Made by a program: the position numbers and the translations under genes
Shown: piece after piece, positions 8,458-16,781 of the stretch
Layout: the number at the start of each line of letters is the position of its first letter
Numbering within the stretch: the first letter of the stretch is position 1
The notes under the pieces: model-generated
Database searches by the model: none
What the model saw: the letters and a program-made list of their open reading frames with translations, nothing else
Told to the model about the DNA's origin: nothing
Source of the DNA: an uncultured marine group I thaumarchaeote
Lineage (GTDB): Archaea; Thermoproteota; Nitrososphaeria; Nitrososphaerales; Nitrosopumilaceae
Reading direction: 5' to 3'
Assembly: GCA_902590655.1 (NCBI GenBank)
Contig: CACIXQ010000007.1
Span: 1 to 38,274 of the forward strand
DNA: 38,274 bases

Positions 8458-10040
8458 TAGAATACCTCCTTTGGTCTATATTCACCAAAAACCTCCCTGA
8501 ATGTGTTACTAATCTCACCGGTTGTGGCATAAGCCAATACTGAATCCAAGATAAACGGCATCAAATTCTCATCAGTTTCTGCTGCCTTCTGCATTTTTGA
8601 TAATGCGTATTCTGTTTTCTTATTATCACGTGATTTTCTTATCTGTTTTATTGCCCTTTCTTGTTTCTTGCCTAGTGAATCATCTATTCGTAATAGATCA
8701 TGCTTCTTTTCAGATTCCTCACTGAATTTGTTTACACCAACTAGTGTCCGCTCATTATCATCTACTTCCTTCTTCAGTCGATATGCATTTTGTCTAATTT
8801 CTGATTGGAAAAATCCCTTCTCGATTGCCTTAAGTGCTCCACCCATCTTATCAATTTTTTTGAGATAATCCCATACTTGTTCTTCAATTTCATCACAAAG
8901 TGATTCTATGTAATAAGAACCAGCCATAGGGTCCACTGTCTTTGTTATTCCACTTTCATATCCAATGATTTGTTGTGTTCGTAATGCAATCTTTGCAGCT
9001 TCTTGTGAAGGAAGTGCTAATGCCTCATCCTTCGAATTTGTATGAAGTGACTGTGTTCCACCAAGAACAGCAGCCATTGCTTGTACCGCTACACGGACAA
9101 TGTTATTATCAGGTTGTTGTGCTGTTAATGATTCACCACTTGTTTGTGTATGAAATCTAAGATGCAATGATTTAGGATTTTTTGCATGGAATCTTTCCTT
9201 TAGGATTTTTGCATATACTTTTCTTGCAATTCTAAATTTTGCTATCTCCTCAAAAAATTCTATAGTACAACAAAAGAAAAATGAAAGTCTTGGTGCAAAA
9301 TCATCAATTTTTAATCCACGGTCAATACATGTTTGAATATATTCAATTCCATTTGCAATTGTAAATGCAATTTCTTGTACAGCTGTAGCACCAGCCTCAC
9401 GCATATGGTAACCAGAAATTGAGATTGGATACCACTGTGGTACATTTTTTGCACAGTAACCAATCATATCACCGATTATTCTCATAGATGGTTGTGGGGG
9501 ATAGATGTAGGTATTCCTTGCTACATATTCTTTCAATATGTCGTTTTGAGTTGTGCCCCTGAGTTCCTTGCTTGAAATTCCCTGTGATTTCCCTACAGCA
9601 ATATAATATGCAAGAAGTGTTGATGCTGTTGCATTGATTGTCATGGATGTTGAAACCTTTCCTAAATTAATTCCATTGAATGCAGTTTGCATATCTTTGA
9701 TTGATGCAATCGATACACCAACCTTTCCAACCTCACCTTCCGCATGTGCTGAATCAGGATCATGACCAATTTGTGTAGGTAGATCAAAAGCCATTGAAAG
9801 TCCAGTTTGACCACTATCTAACATGAATTTGTAACGTTTGTTTGACTGTACAGCATCACCAAAGCCAGAATACTGACGCATTGTCCAAAGTCTATCACGA
9901 TACATCCCTGAATGGATTCCACGTGTAAATGGATATTCCCCAGGACTTTCCGTTGAATTTTTTGATTTGCTGTAAAATGGTTTAACTGAGATATTAGAAT
10001 CAGTTACGAATTGTTTAGGTTTTACTTTCTCCTTTGCCAT
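8457..10040 (-). CDS. mcmA1: Methylmalonyl-CoA mutase, large (catalytic) subunit
   Basis: This 527-aa subunit holds the substrate-binding TIM barrel of adenosylcobalamin-dependent methylmalonyl-CoA mutase, which isomerises (R)-methylmalonyl-CoA to succinyl-CoA. Signatures are EYPFTRGIHSGMYRDRLWTM (substrate-binding N-terminal loop), MAFDLPTQIGHDPD and QPDNNIVRVAVQAMAAVLGG. The protein stops after the linker, without the C-terminal B12 domain. That domain is encoded separately at 14138-14560, as in other archaeal two-subunit mutases. meaB lies 4 nt upstream and the epimerase overlaps the stop. In thaumarchaea this enzyme belongs to the 3HP/4HB CO2-fixation cycle. Confidence 0.96.
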   Translation of the reverse strand: MAKEKVKPKQFVTDSNISVKPFYSKSKNSTESPGEYPFTRGIHSGMYRDRLWTMRQYSGFGDAVQSNKRYKFMLDSGQTGLSMAFDLPTQIGHDPDSAHAEGEVGKVGVSIASIKDMQTAFNGINLGKVSTSMTINATASTLLAYYIAVGKSQGISSKELRGTTQNDILKEYVARNTYIYPPQPSMRIIGDMIGYCAKNVPQWYPISISGYHMREAGATAVQEIAFTIANGIEYIQTCIDRGLKIDDFAPRLSFFFCCTIEFFEEIAKFRIARKVYAKILKERFHAKNPKSLHLRFHTQTSGESLTAQQPDNNIVRVAVQAMAAVLGGTQSLHTNSKDEALALPSQEAAKIALRTQQIIGYESGITKTVDPMAGSYYIESLCDEIEEQVWDYLKKIDKMGGALKAIEKGFFQSEIRQNAYRLKKEVDDNERTLVGVNKFSEESEKKHDLLRIDDSLGKKQERAIKQIRKSRDNKKTEYALSKMQKAAETDENLMPFILDSVLAYATTGEISNTFREVFGEYRPKEVF

Positions 10041-10044
10041 ACAA

Positions 10045-10968
10045 TCACTTCATTATACTGTTAGATATTTTCTCTGCAGCCTCAAACGGATCAATTTTTC
10101 TGTCTTGGACTTTTTTGAGATAACCTGAATATGCTTTATTTGAATGGAGCATCGTTGCAACTTTTTGGTTAATGGTATTTAAGATAATATCATCAAGTTC
10201 TATGGAAAGCCTTTGCTTCTCTGATAATTTTTTCTCTTTCTTTCTTTTTCGCATAATCTTTTTTAATTCTGTTACAAATTCAGTAACCCCTTTACCCGTC
10301 TTTGATGATACTTTAAGGATTAGTGGATTTTTTTCTGCTGTTCCAATAAAGTCTTGAACTGATTGAAACAATTGTGAAGCACCATCAAGGTCACTTTTAT
10401 GTACAAGGTAAATGTCGCCGATTTCAGTAATTCCTGCCTTTATAGTTTGAATGCTATCTCCCGTATGTGGATTGAACACTACTACTGTGATGTCAGCTAT
10501 GTTAGAAATTTCAATTTCGGTCTGCCCTGCTCCTACACTTTCAATAATTATTGGATCAAAACCAGCATATTCTAAAACACGTATACTATTTCGTATCGAT
10601 CTTGAAATTGCACCAGTTGCACCTCGTGATGCCATACTTCTGATATATGTTCCAGAATCAGTTGATTCTGTCATCCGTACTCTATCGCCAAGTATTGCAC
10701 CACCAGATACATGGCTTGTTGGATCAATTGCTAAAACAGCTGGCTTCAAGCCAGACTTTTTCAATTTAGTTGAGATTTTATCAATCAATGATGATTTTCC
10801 TGCACCTGCTGGGCCAGTTATACCAATAACCACAGATTTTCCTGACGTCTTGAATATTTTTTTAATTAATTTTCTTGATTCTTTTTCATCGTTTTCAAAA
10901 ATTGAAATTGCTTTTGCTATTGCTCCACGCTTTGCCTTTTTTAAATCAGAAGTTATGTTCAAGTACAA
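10045..10968 (-). CDS. meaB: MeaB/ArgK-family G-protein chaperone of methylmalonyl-CoA mutase
   Basis: This 307-aa GTPase protects and reloads the B12-dependent mutase. Walker A is GPAGAGKSS (52-60). Also visible are the MeaB-specific AIDPTSHVSGGAILGDRVRM and the switch region IIESVGAGQTEI. The guanine-specificity motif, usually NKxD, reads H190-K-S-D193, an unusual substitution. The start is TTG (10968); a second TTG two codons later is possible. A TATA-like element on the minus strand (10986-10995) is centred about 22-28 nt upstream of the two. It is the first gene of the meaB-mcmA1-mce-orf81 operon, with 4 nt between it and the mutase. Confidence 0.93.
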   Translation of the reverse strand: MYLNITSDLKKAKRGAIAKAISIFENDEKESRKLIKKIFKTSGKSVVIGITGPAGAGKSSLIDKISTKLKKSGLKPAVLAIDPTSHVSGGAILGDRVRMTESTDSGTYIRSMASRGATGAISRSIRNSIRVLEYAGFDPIIIESVGAGQTEIEISNIADITVVVFNPHTGDSIQTIKAGITEIGDIYLVHKSDLDGASQLFQSVQDFIGTAEKNPLILKVSSKTGKGVTEFVTELKKIMRKRKKEKKLSEKQRLSIELDDIILNTINQKVATMLHSNKAYSGYLKKVQDRKIDPFEAAEKISNSIMK

Positions 10969-11034
10969 TTATCTTTTGTTTCTGCGATAAATATTGGTTA
11001 TCTTTCACCTTTAGGTTGCACTAATAATACACAT

Positions 11035-11109
11035 TCAAGAGTTTGCCTCAATGTCGTCTTCAAGGTCTTCTCCAAGACCCTTCCACCATTGATCAAGCTC
11101 CCTTGCCAT
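11035..11109 (-). CDS. Candidate 24-aa acidic micro-ORF (leaderless)
   Basis: An ATG-started ORF of 24 codons lies in the 183-nt gap between meaB and the membrane-anchored protein. The peptide begins MARELDQWWKGLGEDLED, with two adjacent tryptophans, an acidic second half and a predicted amphipathic helix. A clear TATA element (CTATATAC on the coding strand, near 11136) is centred 27 nt upstream of the ATG, the leaderless spacing used elsewhere in this window. An in-frame stop lies upstream, so this is not the end of a longer gene. The function is unknown and the evidence is promoter spacing plus non-random composition. Confidence 0.45.
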   Translation of the reverse strand: MARELDQWWKGLGEDLEDDIEANS

Positions 11110-11151
11110 TTGAAAAATTTAGGTGATTATTGTATATAGATCTGCTGGTTG

Positions 11152-11559
11152 CTAGATTTTGCTATAGATTATCCTTGGTTTTAATTCACCCTGCTCATAA
11201 ATTTCGGTTTTTAATCCAATCTCACCAAATTGATCGTGATTTATAGAAAACACAACTGGGATAGTTGACCAACCATACTTTGGTTCAGAATTAATTTGAA
11301 CGATTTCTATAAATGAGCTCTGTGAAAATTCCTTATGGAATGTTTCTTCCATGCCCAAAATCTCAAGTGTAGCCAAGTTTGTTTTTTTAGAATTATCATT
11401 ATAGGTAATTTTGACAATTTCACTTTCTGGCTCATACACGGCATCGACAAAAATTGTCTTAGATATTGTAGATTCGTCAAGTGTTGAATTAGATGTGATT
11501 GTAAACACTATAACTATTATCGCGATTATCGACGCAGTAGCAATAATCTTTCTATTCAT
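11152..11559 (-). CDS. Membrane-anchored extracellular protein of unknown function
   Basis: The 135-aa protein starts with positive MNRK, followed by one hydrophobic helix (about residues 5-21, IIATASIIAIIVIVFTI) that could be an uncleaved anchor or signal peptide. The remaining ~110 residues are hydrophilic and beta-rich, without cysteines, and are probably displayed outside the cell. I recognise no domain. It starts 2 nt after the stop of the M1 aminopeptidase gene on the same strand, so the two are likely co-transcribed. Confidence 0.7.
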   Translation of the reverse strand: MNRKIIATASIIAIIVIVFTITSNSTLDESTISKTIFVDAVYEPESEIVKITYNDNSKKTNLATLEILGMEETFHKEFSQSSFIEIVQINSEPKYGWSTIPVVFSINHDQFGEIGLKTEIYEQGELKPRIIYSKI

Positions 11560-11561
11560 TC

Positions 11562-14069
11562 TCAGCCAAATTCTACTTTAATACGATGCAAAAAGTTTGA
11601 TCTAATTCTAACTCTTTCTAATGTTTGTTCTATAACACGTTCTGTTCCAGGTAATGGATTTTTTTTGAAAAAGTTACGTACCTCTTTTTCCTGTCTATCA
11701 TCAATCACACTGCCAACACTAGCAACAATTCTATTTGCAAGTGGATTACCAACACCAAACTTTTTGACTAATTTTTCCCAATGGCTTTTAAGCCATGGCC
11801 AAAGCACAGTCTTACCATGTAGGTTAGCTGACACACCCATAATTGGAACACGAATATTTTGTGAACGTACCTCAGGAGTTAAGGCTAGATTCAGTGTTTT
11901 AAGCAATAGATTCTTTTGTTTAAAATTACACATTGCTGCAAGAAACCGAATCTTTTCTTCCTGTAATGTGGATTTTCTATATAGTGACAAAAGTTTATTG
12001 TAAGTTTTTTTATCTCCCTGCCATGCCATCAAGACAAAAACTGGTTCCTGTAAATCAGCGGTAAGCGAATTTTTATTTTTAAGGAATTTATTGAATCGTT
12101 TTTTTGCTTCGTTGAGTATTTCTTCATCACCAAGTTTCCCAAGTGCAGTGATAACAAAGCTACGTAACAATGAATCTGTATGCCTCTCATTTTTCTTTGA
12201 ATCCCAACCAAGGCGGTCAAATATGGAACCTAAAAATTGTGCAGTGTATGCACGTATTTCATCAGTGAATCTTTCATTGATAGTAAGTTTGTATATGCTG
12301 TAAAGATTTTGTGCCAAATTTAGTAGTGTGATATAATCATCTTCGTCATGATACGATGTAGTAAAATCAAGATATTCTTGCAGCTGTTTTGTACCTGATA
12401 CACATTCTGAAAACAAATCATTCTGTAACCCCCATCTGTCAACATGATTTAGTATTTTTTCGTCAATCAGCAATGATAGATTTGCCAAACTGTGATCATC
12501 GTATTGAACTCTGTAAAAACCATAACGGCCAGAATTAATGATAAAATTTGAATCCTTATTTTTGAGTGATACAGTACTGGATCGTGACTTTAGTAGGATT
12601 GAATTTTGATGGTTTCCCTCCTCGATGTGTATTGGAATAGCCCATCTATTTTTGGAGGCTCGACTACCATCAGATAGGAAGCGTCTTTGTGTTAATGATA
12701 ATTTTGAATTATTTCGTTTAACATCCACAACTGGGTAACCAACCTGATCAATCCACGTTTTCATCATTGCATCAACAGGTTTTCGCGCTACCTTGCCAAT
12801 TGAATTCCATAAATCCCGCCCCTCCGCATTTGAATATTTGTGCAATGTAAGATAATGCTTGAGACCCTTACGGAAGTTTTCTATTCCAACATAGTTTTCC
12901 AACATACGTAAAACACTACCACCTTTGTCATAGCTTATTGCATCAAAGATTTCCCTAATTTGTGCTGGGTGATTTACGTTGACATTTATCGGGTGCGAAT
13001 TTTTTAATGCGTCAAGACTCATGGCCTCCAACATTGCATCGTCTAGGAATTGGTCCCAAAGATTCCATTCTGGGTAAAATTTGTCTACAATCTTTGTTGC
13101 CATGAATGTTGCAAAACTTTCATTCAGCCAAAGATCATTCCACCATTTCATTGTAACAAGATTACCAAACCATTGGTGAGCTATTTCGTGTGATATCACC
13201 TCTGCAATGTATTGCTTTGTTCTAGTCGAAGATGTTTTTGGATCATAAAGCAAAATTGCTTCCCTAAATGTAATTGCACCCCAATTCTCCATAGCACCAG
13301 CAGCAAAGTCGGGGATTGCTATCATGTCAAGTTTTGGAAGAGGATATTTTATGCCAAAGTATTTTTCATACTCACCAAGAAACTTCCTGGTAAAAACAAG
13401 TGAAAGTTTACCTTTATTCTTGTTACCCTTCGTAGTAACAATTCTAATCTTGATATTTCGTAACTTCCCATGCAAATATTCAAACTCACCCACACCAAGA
13501 TACAAAAGATAAGTTGACATTATTGGAGTCCGCCCAAATTTGTATAGGATTTTTGCTCCAGACTTTTTCTTGGATATCACTGGCATGTTTGAGATGGCAT
13601 CCATGTGTTTATCGACAAGAAGTGAAACATCGAATGTTGCTTTAACTGCCGGCTCATCCCAACAAGGAAATGCTCTTCTCGCGTCAGCAGCTTCAAATTG
13701 TGTTGTGGCAAGATACTTGGTTTTTCCCTTTTTATCCTTATACTGGCTTTTGTAAAATCCTAAAAGTCTATCATTTAATGTACCAGTAAATTTTATGGAA
13801 AGTTTTGCCTTACCCTTTATTTTCTTTGCAAGTTTAATGCTCAGTTTTTCATCTTTTTCATTTAGAGATGACTTTGTAGGGATGATTTTTCCTCCCTGTA
13901 TAATATTAGACTCTTTTATGCTAAGTTCTGCGGCGTCTAGTTTAATTGAATTAGTTGGTTTTGGTAAATTAAGAGTAATAATTTCTTCACCGTTAAACTT
14001 GAAATTATGGAATAATGGTTCAAACATAATCTCATAGTTAATTGGTATTATGCCTGCCATACGGTGCAT
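11562..14069 (-). CDS. M1-family zinc aminopeptidase (tricorn-interacting factor F2/F3-like)
   Basis: This 835-aa metallopeptidase removes N-terminal residues from peptides, probably those released by the proteasome. It has the exopeptidase motif G258-A-M-E-N262, zinc motif HEIAH (294-298) with third ligand E317 in NESFA, and QFEAADARRAFPCWDEP upstream. The C-terminal helical domain resembles ERAP2/tricorn factors F2 and F3. There is no signal peptide, so it is cytoplasmic. Either the ATG at 14069 or the one at 14060 (M4) could be used; a TATA-like tract just upstream fits a leaderless start at the second better. The small membrane-anchored gene follows by 2 nt. Confidence 0.94.
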   Translation of the reverse strand: MHRMAGIIPINYEIMFEPLFHNFKFNGEEIITLNLPKPTNSIKLDAAELSIKESNIIQGGKIIPTKSSLNEKDEKLSIKLAKKIKGKAKLSIKFTGTLNDRLLGFYKSQYKDKKGKTKYLATTQFEAADARRAFPCWDEPAVKATFDVSLLVDKHMDAISNMPVISKKKSGAKILYKFGRTPIMSTYLLYLGVGEFEYLHGKLRNIKIRIVTTKGNKNKGKLSLVFTRKFLGEYEKYFGIKYPLPKLDMIAIPDFAAGAMENWGAITFREAILLYDPKTSSTRTKQYIAEVISHEIAHQWFGNLVTMKWWNDLWLNESFATFMATKIVDKFYPEWNLWDQFLDDAMLEAMSLDALKNSHPINVNVNHPAQIREIFDAISYDKGGSVLRMLENYVGIENFRKGLKHYLTLHKYSNAEGRDLWNSIGKVARKPVDAMMKTWIDQVGYPVVDVKRNNSKLSLTQRRFLSDGSRASKNRWAIPIHIEEGNHQNSILLKSRSSTVSLKNKDSNFIINSGRYGFYRVQYDDHSLANLSLLIDEKILNHVDRWGLQNDLFSECVSGTKQLQEYLDFTTSYHDEDDYITLLNLAQNLYSIYKLTINERFTDEIRAYTAQFLGSIFDRLGWDSKKNERHTDSLLRSFVITALGKLGDEEILNEAKKRFNKFLKNKNSLTADLQEPVFVLMAWQGDKKTYNKLLSLYRKSTLQEEKIRFLAAMCNFKQKNLLLKTLNLALTPEVRSQNIRVPIMGVSANLHGKTVLWPWLKSHWEKLVKKFGVGNPLANRIVASVGSVIDDRQEKEVRNFFKKNPLPGTERVIEQTLERVRIRSNFLHRIKVEFG

Positions 14070-14137
14070 AATTTGAAACGTTATGTAAGTTTATTCAGAT
14101 TCAAAAGATTTTAAGGGAAACATGAGTATGTTATAGT

Positions 14138-14560
14138 ATGAGGCAAAAGACTGCATCTCGTAAGATTAAGATCCTTGTTGCAAAACTGGGTTTGGATGGT
14201 CATGATAGAGGTGCATTAGTACTTTGTCGTGGATTCAGGGATGCTGGCATGGAAGTAATTTACTCTGGGTTATTTGCAACACCTGATAGAGTAGCACAAA
14301 TTGCTGAAGATGAAGATGTGGATGCAGTTGCACTTAGTCTTCTAAATGGAGCACATGGAACACTGTTCCCCAGAGTTGTTAAGGAATTAAAGAAAAAAGG
14401 AATCAAGGATGTGCTTGTTGTTGGTGGTGGAACAATTCCCGAGGAAGATAAAAAAATGCTTGAGAAATCTGGTGTAAGTGGAAACTTTGGACCAGGAACA
14501 TCACTTGATAACATAGTTAGTCATATTACAAGTGGTGTGTCAAAACTTAGAAAATTATAA
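14138..14560 (+). CDS. mcmA2: Methylmalonyl-CoA mutase, small B12-binding subunit
   Basis: This 140-aa Rossmann-like domain binds adenosylcobalamin through the DxHxxG motif, seen as D20-G-H22-D-R-G25 within KLGLDGHDRGA. It continues with ALSLLNGAH and VVGGGTIPEED, both typical of the B12 domain of methylmalonyl-CoA mutase. It supplies the cofactor half for the large subunit encoded at 8457-10040. The two are on opposite strands, separated by the M1 peptidase and smaller genes, so subunit stoichiometry must be set by separate promoters. A TATA-like ATTTTAAG lies about 27 nt before the ATG. Its stop abuts that of ilvC. Confidence 0.96.
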   Translation: MRQKTASRKIKILVAKLGLDGHDRGALVLCRGFRDAGMEVIYSGLFATPDRVAQIAEDEDVDAVALSLLNGAHGTLFPRVVKELKKKGIKDVLVVGGGTIPEEDKKMLEKSGVSGNFGPGTSLDNIVSHITSGVSKLRKL

Positions 14561-15559
14561 TTATTCAGTAGAATCAGGCCACATCATTTTTCGCATTTGT
14601 TTTCCAACTTGCTCTATTTGATGTGAATCTAATTGCTTCATATATTTATCAAATGCTTCCTTCCCACTTTTTTCATATTCGCTTAGCCATTCTTTATTGA
14701 ATGTTCCATCCTGTATTTGATTTAGAACTTTTTTCATCTCTTCTTTAGTTTGTTTGTTCATAACCATTGGACCACGTGTTAGACCACCGTATCTTGCAGT
14801 TTCACTTACACGTCTCCACATTCCATTAATTCCGTATTTCTGAATCATATCAACAATAAGTTTCAATTCATGTAAAACTTCAAAATATGCAATCTCTGGT
14901 TGGTATCCAGCTTCAACTAATGTTTCAAATGCATTAACGACCATAGAAGCAGAGCCACCACAAAGATCTGCTTGTTCACCAAACCAATCTGTTTCAACTT
15001 CTTCCTTGAATGTTGTCTTGATTAAGCCAGCACGTGCACTCCCAATTCCTTTGGCAATTCCAAGTGTTCTATCCCATGCTGTTCCAGTTTTATCTTGTTC
15101 TACGGCAACAATTGATGGCGTTCCAAAATTATCAAGATATGTTTCTCTTACCTTAGAACCTGGACCCTTTGGTGCAACCATGATGATATCAACATTATCA
15201 GGTGCTTTTATCCATCCCCAATAAATTGCAGCAGCATGTGAAAATGCTAATGCATTACCATCAGAGAGATTTGGTTCTATCTCATCCTTGTAAACTTTTG
15301 ACTGAACCATATCAGGAATTAAGATGTGTATGATGTCAGCCTTTTTGCAAGCTTCTGCGACAGATAATACTTCATGCCCATCATTCTTTGCCTTATCCCA
15401 GCTAGCACCACCTTCCTTTAGTCCAATTATCACTTTGAGACCTGAATCTTTGAGATTATTTGCCTGTGCATCTCCCTGAATACCATACCCTATGATTGCT
15501 ATCGTTTGATCCTTGATTGGATCCAAACTAATATCAGAATCTTTCCAAGTTTGTGCCAT
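14561..15559 (-). CDS. ilvC: Ketol-acid reductoisomerase, class I
   Basis: The 332-aa enzyme catalyses Mg2+-dependent alkyl migration and NAD(P)H reduction of 2-acetolactate/2-aceto-2-hydroxybutyrate in valine, leucine and isoleucine synthesis. The N-terminal Rossmann domain has GYGIQGDAQANNL (G24 onward; most relatives have GYGSQGHAHA), and the cofactor loop reads GLKEGGASW. The C-terminal knotted domain has the metal-binding segment DWFGEQADLCGG. Length fits the short class I form. A TATA element (15582-15590, read on minus) is centred 27 nt before the ATG, so ilvC has its own promoter although the zinc-ribbon ORF ends immediately upstream. Confidence 0.96.
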   Translation of the reverse strand: MAQTWKDSDISLDPIKDQTIAIIGYGIQGDAQANNLKDSGLKVIIGLKEGGASWDKAKNDGHEVLSVAEACKKADIIHILIPDMVQSKVYKDEIEPNLSDGNALAFSHAAAIYWGWIKAPDNVDIIMVAPKGPGSKVRETYLDNFGTPSIVAVEQDKTGTAWDRTLGIAKGIGSARAGLIKTTFKEEVETDWFGEQADLCGGSASMVVNAFETLVEAGYQPEIAYFEVLHELKLIVDMIQKYGINGMWRRVSETARYGGLTRGPMVMNKQTKEEMKKVLNQIQDGTFNKEWLSEYEKSGKEAFDKYMKQLDSHQIEQVGKQMRKMMWPDSTE

Positions 15560-15581
15560 TAAAAAAATTCAAAATTCTACA

Positions 15582-15590
15582 CATATAATC
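15582..15590 (-). promoter_or_regulatory. TATA box of ilvC
   Basis: GATTATATG on the minus strand is centred about 27 nt upstream of the ilvC ATG (15559), the spacing of a leaderless transcript. It overlaps the stop codon of the upstream zinc-ribbon ORF. Confidence 0.5.
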
Positions 15591-15709
15591 TATATCTTGT
15601 ATTCCCTATTGCATTTGATACATCTGACTTTAACACAGTCAGAATCAAGTCGTTTAAACTTCTTTGAGCCACAATGTGTACAGATTGGGCATGTTCGTGC
15701 TGATTTCAC
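15590..15709 (-). CDS. Small zinc-ribbon protein (39 aa, GTG start)
   Basis: I found this by translating the 180-nt gap by hand. From a GTG start it encodes 39 residues with paired cysteines: C7-P-I-C10-T-H-C13-G, then C25, then R-C30-I-K-C33-N-R-E-Y. The two knuckles, CPICTHCG and CIKCNREY, match a one-zinc ribbon, and the basic residues between them suggest nucleic-acid or ribosome binding. It lies 30 nt downstream of the degenerate EF-Tu-like gene on the same strand and has no TATA box of its own, so co-transcription is likely. An in-frame TAG bounds the ORF 5' of the GTG. The specific role is unknown. Confidence 0.65.
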   Translation of the reverse strand: MKSARTCPICTHCGSKKFKRLDSDCVKVRCIKCNREYKI

Positions 15710-15739
15710 AAGCAGTATTTTAGTAAACTACATTTGAAG

Positions 15740-16657
15740 TTAATTGATTTTTCCACTGCCTATTATTCGTACGCTAGTTGATTCTGGCCTTATGAGAAGA
15801 CAAATATCATTTTTCTTACAGATTATTGGTTTTTCCAATGTTAACTTGAATGGAGATATTGATGAAATTTTTGCTGCTTTTATTTGAAGCCCAATGTTAA
15901 GAAGACACATTTGGTTATCAGAAATTTTTTCCTTATAATATGGCGACTGATTAAATGTAATCAACAATTCAGTTTTGACTTCTAATGAATCATCAATTGT
16001 GAGAATATCGCCCCTTTGAATTTCGTCTGGTTTAATTCCTTTTAATGAAAGTCCAACTCTGGCAGGACAAACTGCCTCTTTCATATCGTCATCATGCATC
16101 TGAATAGATTTTATCATAACTTCAGAGCCAGTTGGTAAATGTTTTAGTTTATCATATTGCTTAATTGTCCCCTGTAATATTTTACCCAACACTACAGTTC
16201 CAACCCCCTTGACATCAAAACAGTGATCTATCACAATTTGTATTGGACCATCATTTGTTATCGGAACAAAACTAGATAATTCCTGCTTGATACTGGGCGA
16301 ATCAATTTTTTTATAATTTTTCAAAACTGTTCCTTTGATCATAGAATTGAATTGATTCTCATCAACTTCGTAAGAATGACTAATGATACCATCACTTTTT
16401 CCTAGCATATCTAATGCAATAATTTGTTCACCAACATACCTATCAAGCGATGCAACATAGAAAATCACATACTCTGCAATGTTTATAGCCTGTAAAAGCG
16501 GTTGAATTTTTTCTGGGAACCCATTTGGGGCAATCCATGTTCGAATGATATCAGATTCCTTCTTATCATAAAGTGTAAGATCAGTACTGGTACCTTTTTT
16601 ACCAAAATCATTTGCAATTGTCTGCTCACCTAATACAACAAAATTGATCGATCTCAT
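15740..16657 (-). CDS. EF-Tu/SelB-like translation factor with degenerate GTPase domain
   Basis: The 305-aa protein keeps the EF-Tu fold order. Residues 1-125 look like a G domain, with EF-Tu-like GEQIIALDMLGKSDGIIS, followed by a clear EF-Tu domain 2 (about 135-225: DVKGVGTVVLGKILQGTI, then PARVGLSLKG and IQRGDIL) and a domain-3-like barrel. The G domain lacks a proper P-loop (the expected position reads GEQTIANDFGKKGT), the DxxG motif and the NKxD motif, and is about 60-70 residues short. It should therefore not hydrolyse GTP in the usual way. It resembles SelB-like/EF-1A-like paralogues; it is not canonical EF-1A or aIF2-gamma. The zinc-ribbon gene follows. Confidence 0.8.
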   Translation of the reverse strand: MRSINFVVLGEQTIANDFGKKGTSTDLTLYDKKESDIIRTWIAPNGFPEKIQPLLQAINIAEYVIFYVASLDRYVGEQIIALDMLGKSDGIISHSYEVDENQFNSMIKGTVLKNYKKIDSPSIKQELSSFVPITNDGPIQIVIDHCFDVKGVGTVVLGKILQGTIKQYDKLKHLPTGSEVMIKSIQMHDDDMKEAVCPARVGLSLKGIKPDEIQRGDILTIDDSLEVKTELLITFNQSPYYKEKISDNQMCLLNIGLQIKAAKISSISPFKLTLEKPIICKKNDICLLIRPESTSVRIIGSGKIN

Positions 16658-16728
16658 GTTAATTCACATAATTCCTAAACAAATAATGTTTGTGTGTTTG
16701 ATATTTGATTATCATACTGTTTTACCAC

Positions 16729-16758
16729 TATGATCTAGATCATAATTATTTTTTTATA
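16729..16758 (+). promoter_or_regulatory. 16-bp perfect palindrome plus TATA box upstream of membrane micro-ORF
   Basis: TATGATCTAGATCATA (16729-16744) is a perfect 16-bp palindrome. Six nucleotides later comes a strong TATA element TTTTTTATA (16750-16758), centred 27 nt before the ATG at 16782. A symmetric site touching the BRE region is a plausible operator for a dimeric regulator. The remaining gap 16658-16728 up to the divergent EF-Tu-like gene shows nothing else I can name. Confidence 0.55.
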
Positions 16759-16781
16759 CCCCTAAATTGCGTCGCTAAATT

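Noticed and set aside
10451-10990. 179-codon plus-strand ORF antisense to meaB
   Set aside because: meaB has clear P-loop and family motifs on minus; the plus reading is a shadow rich in Ile/Ser/Pro.
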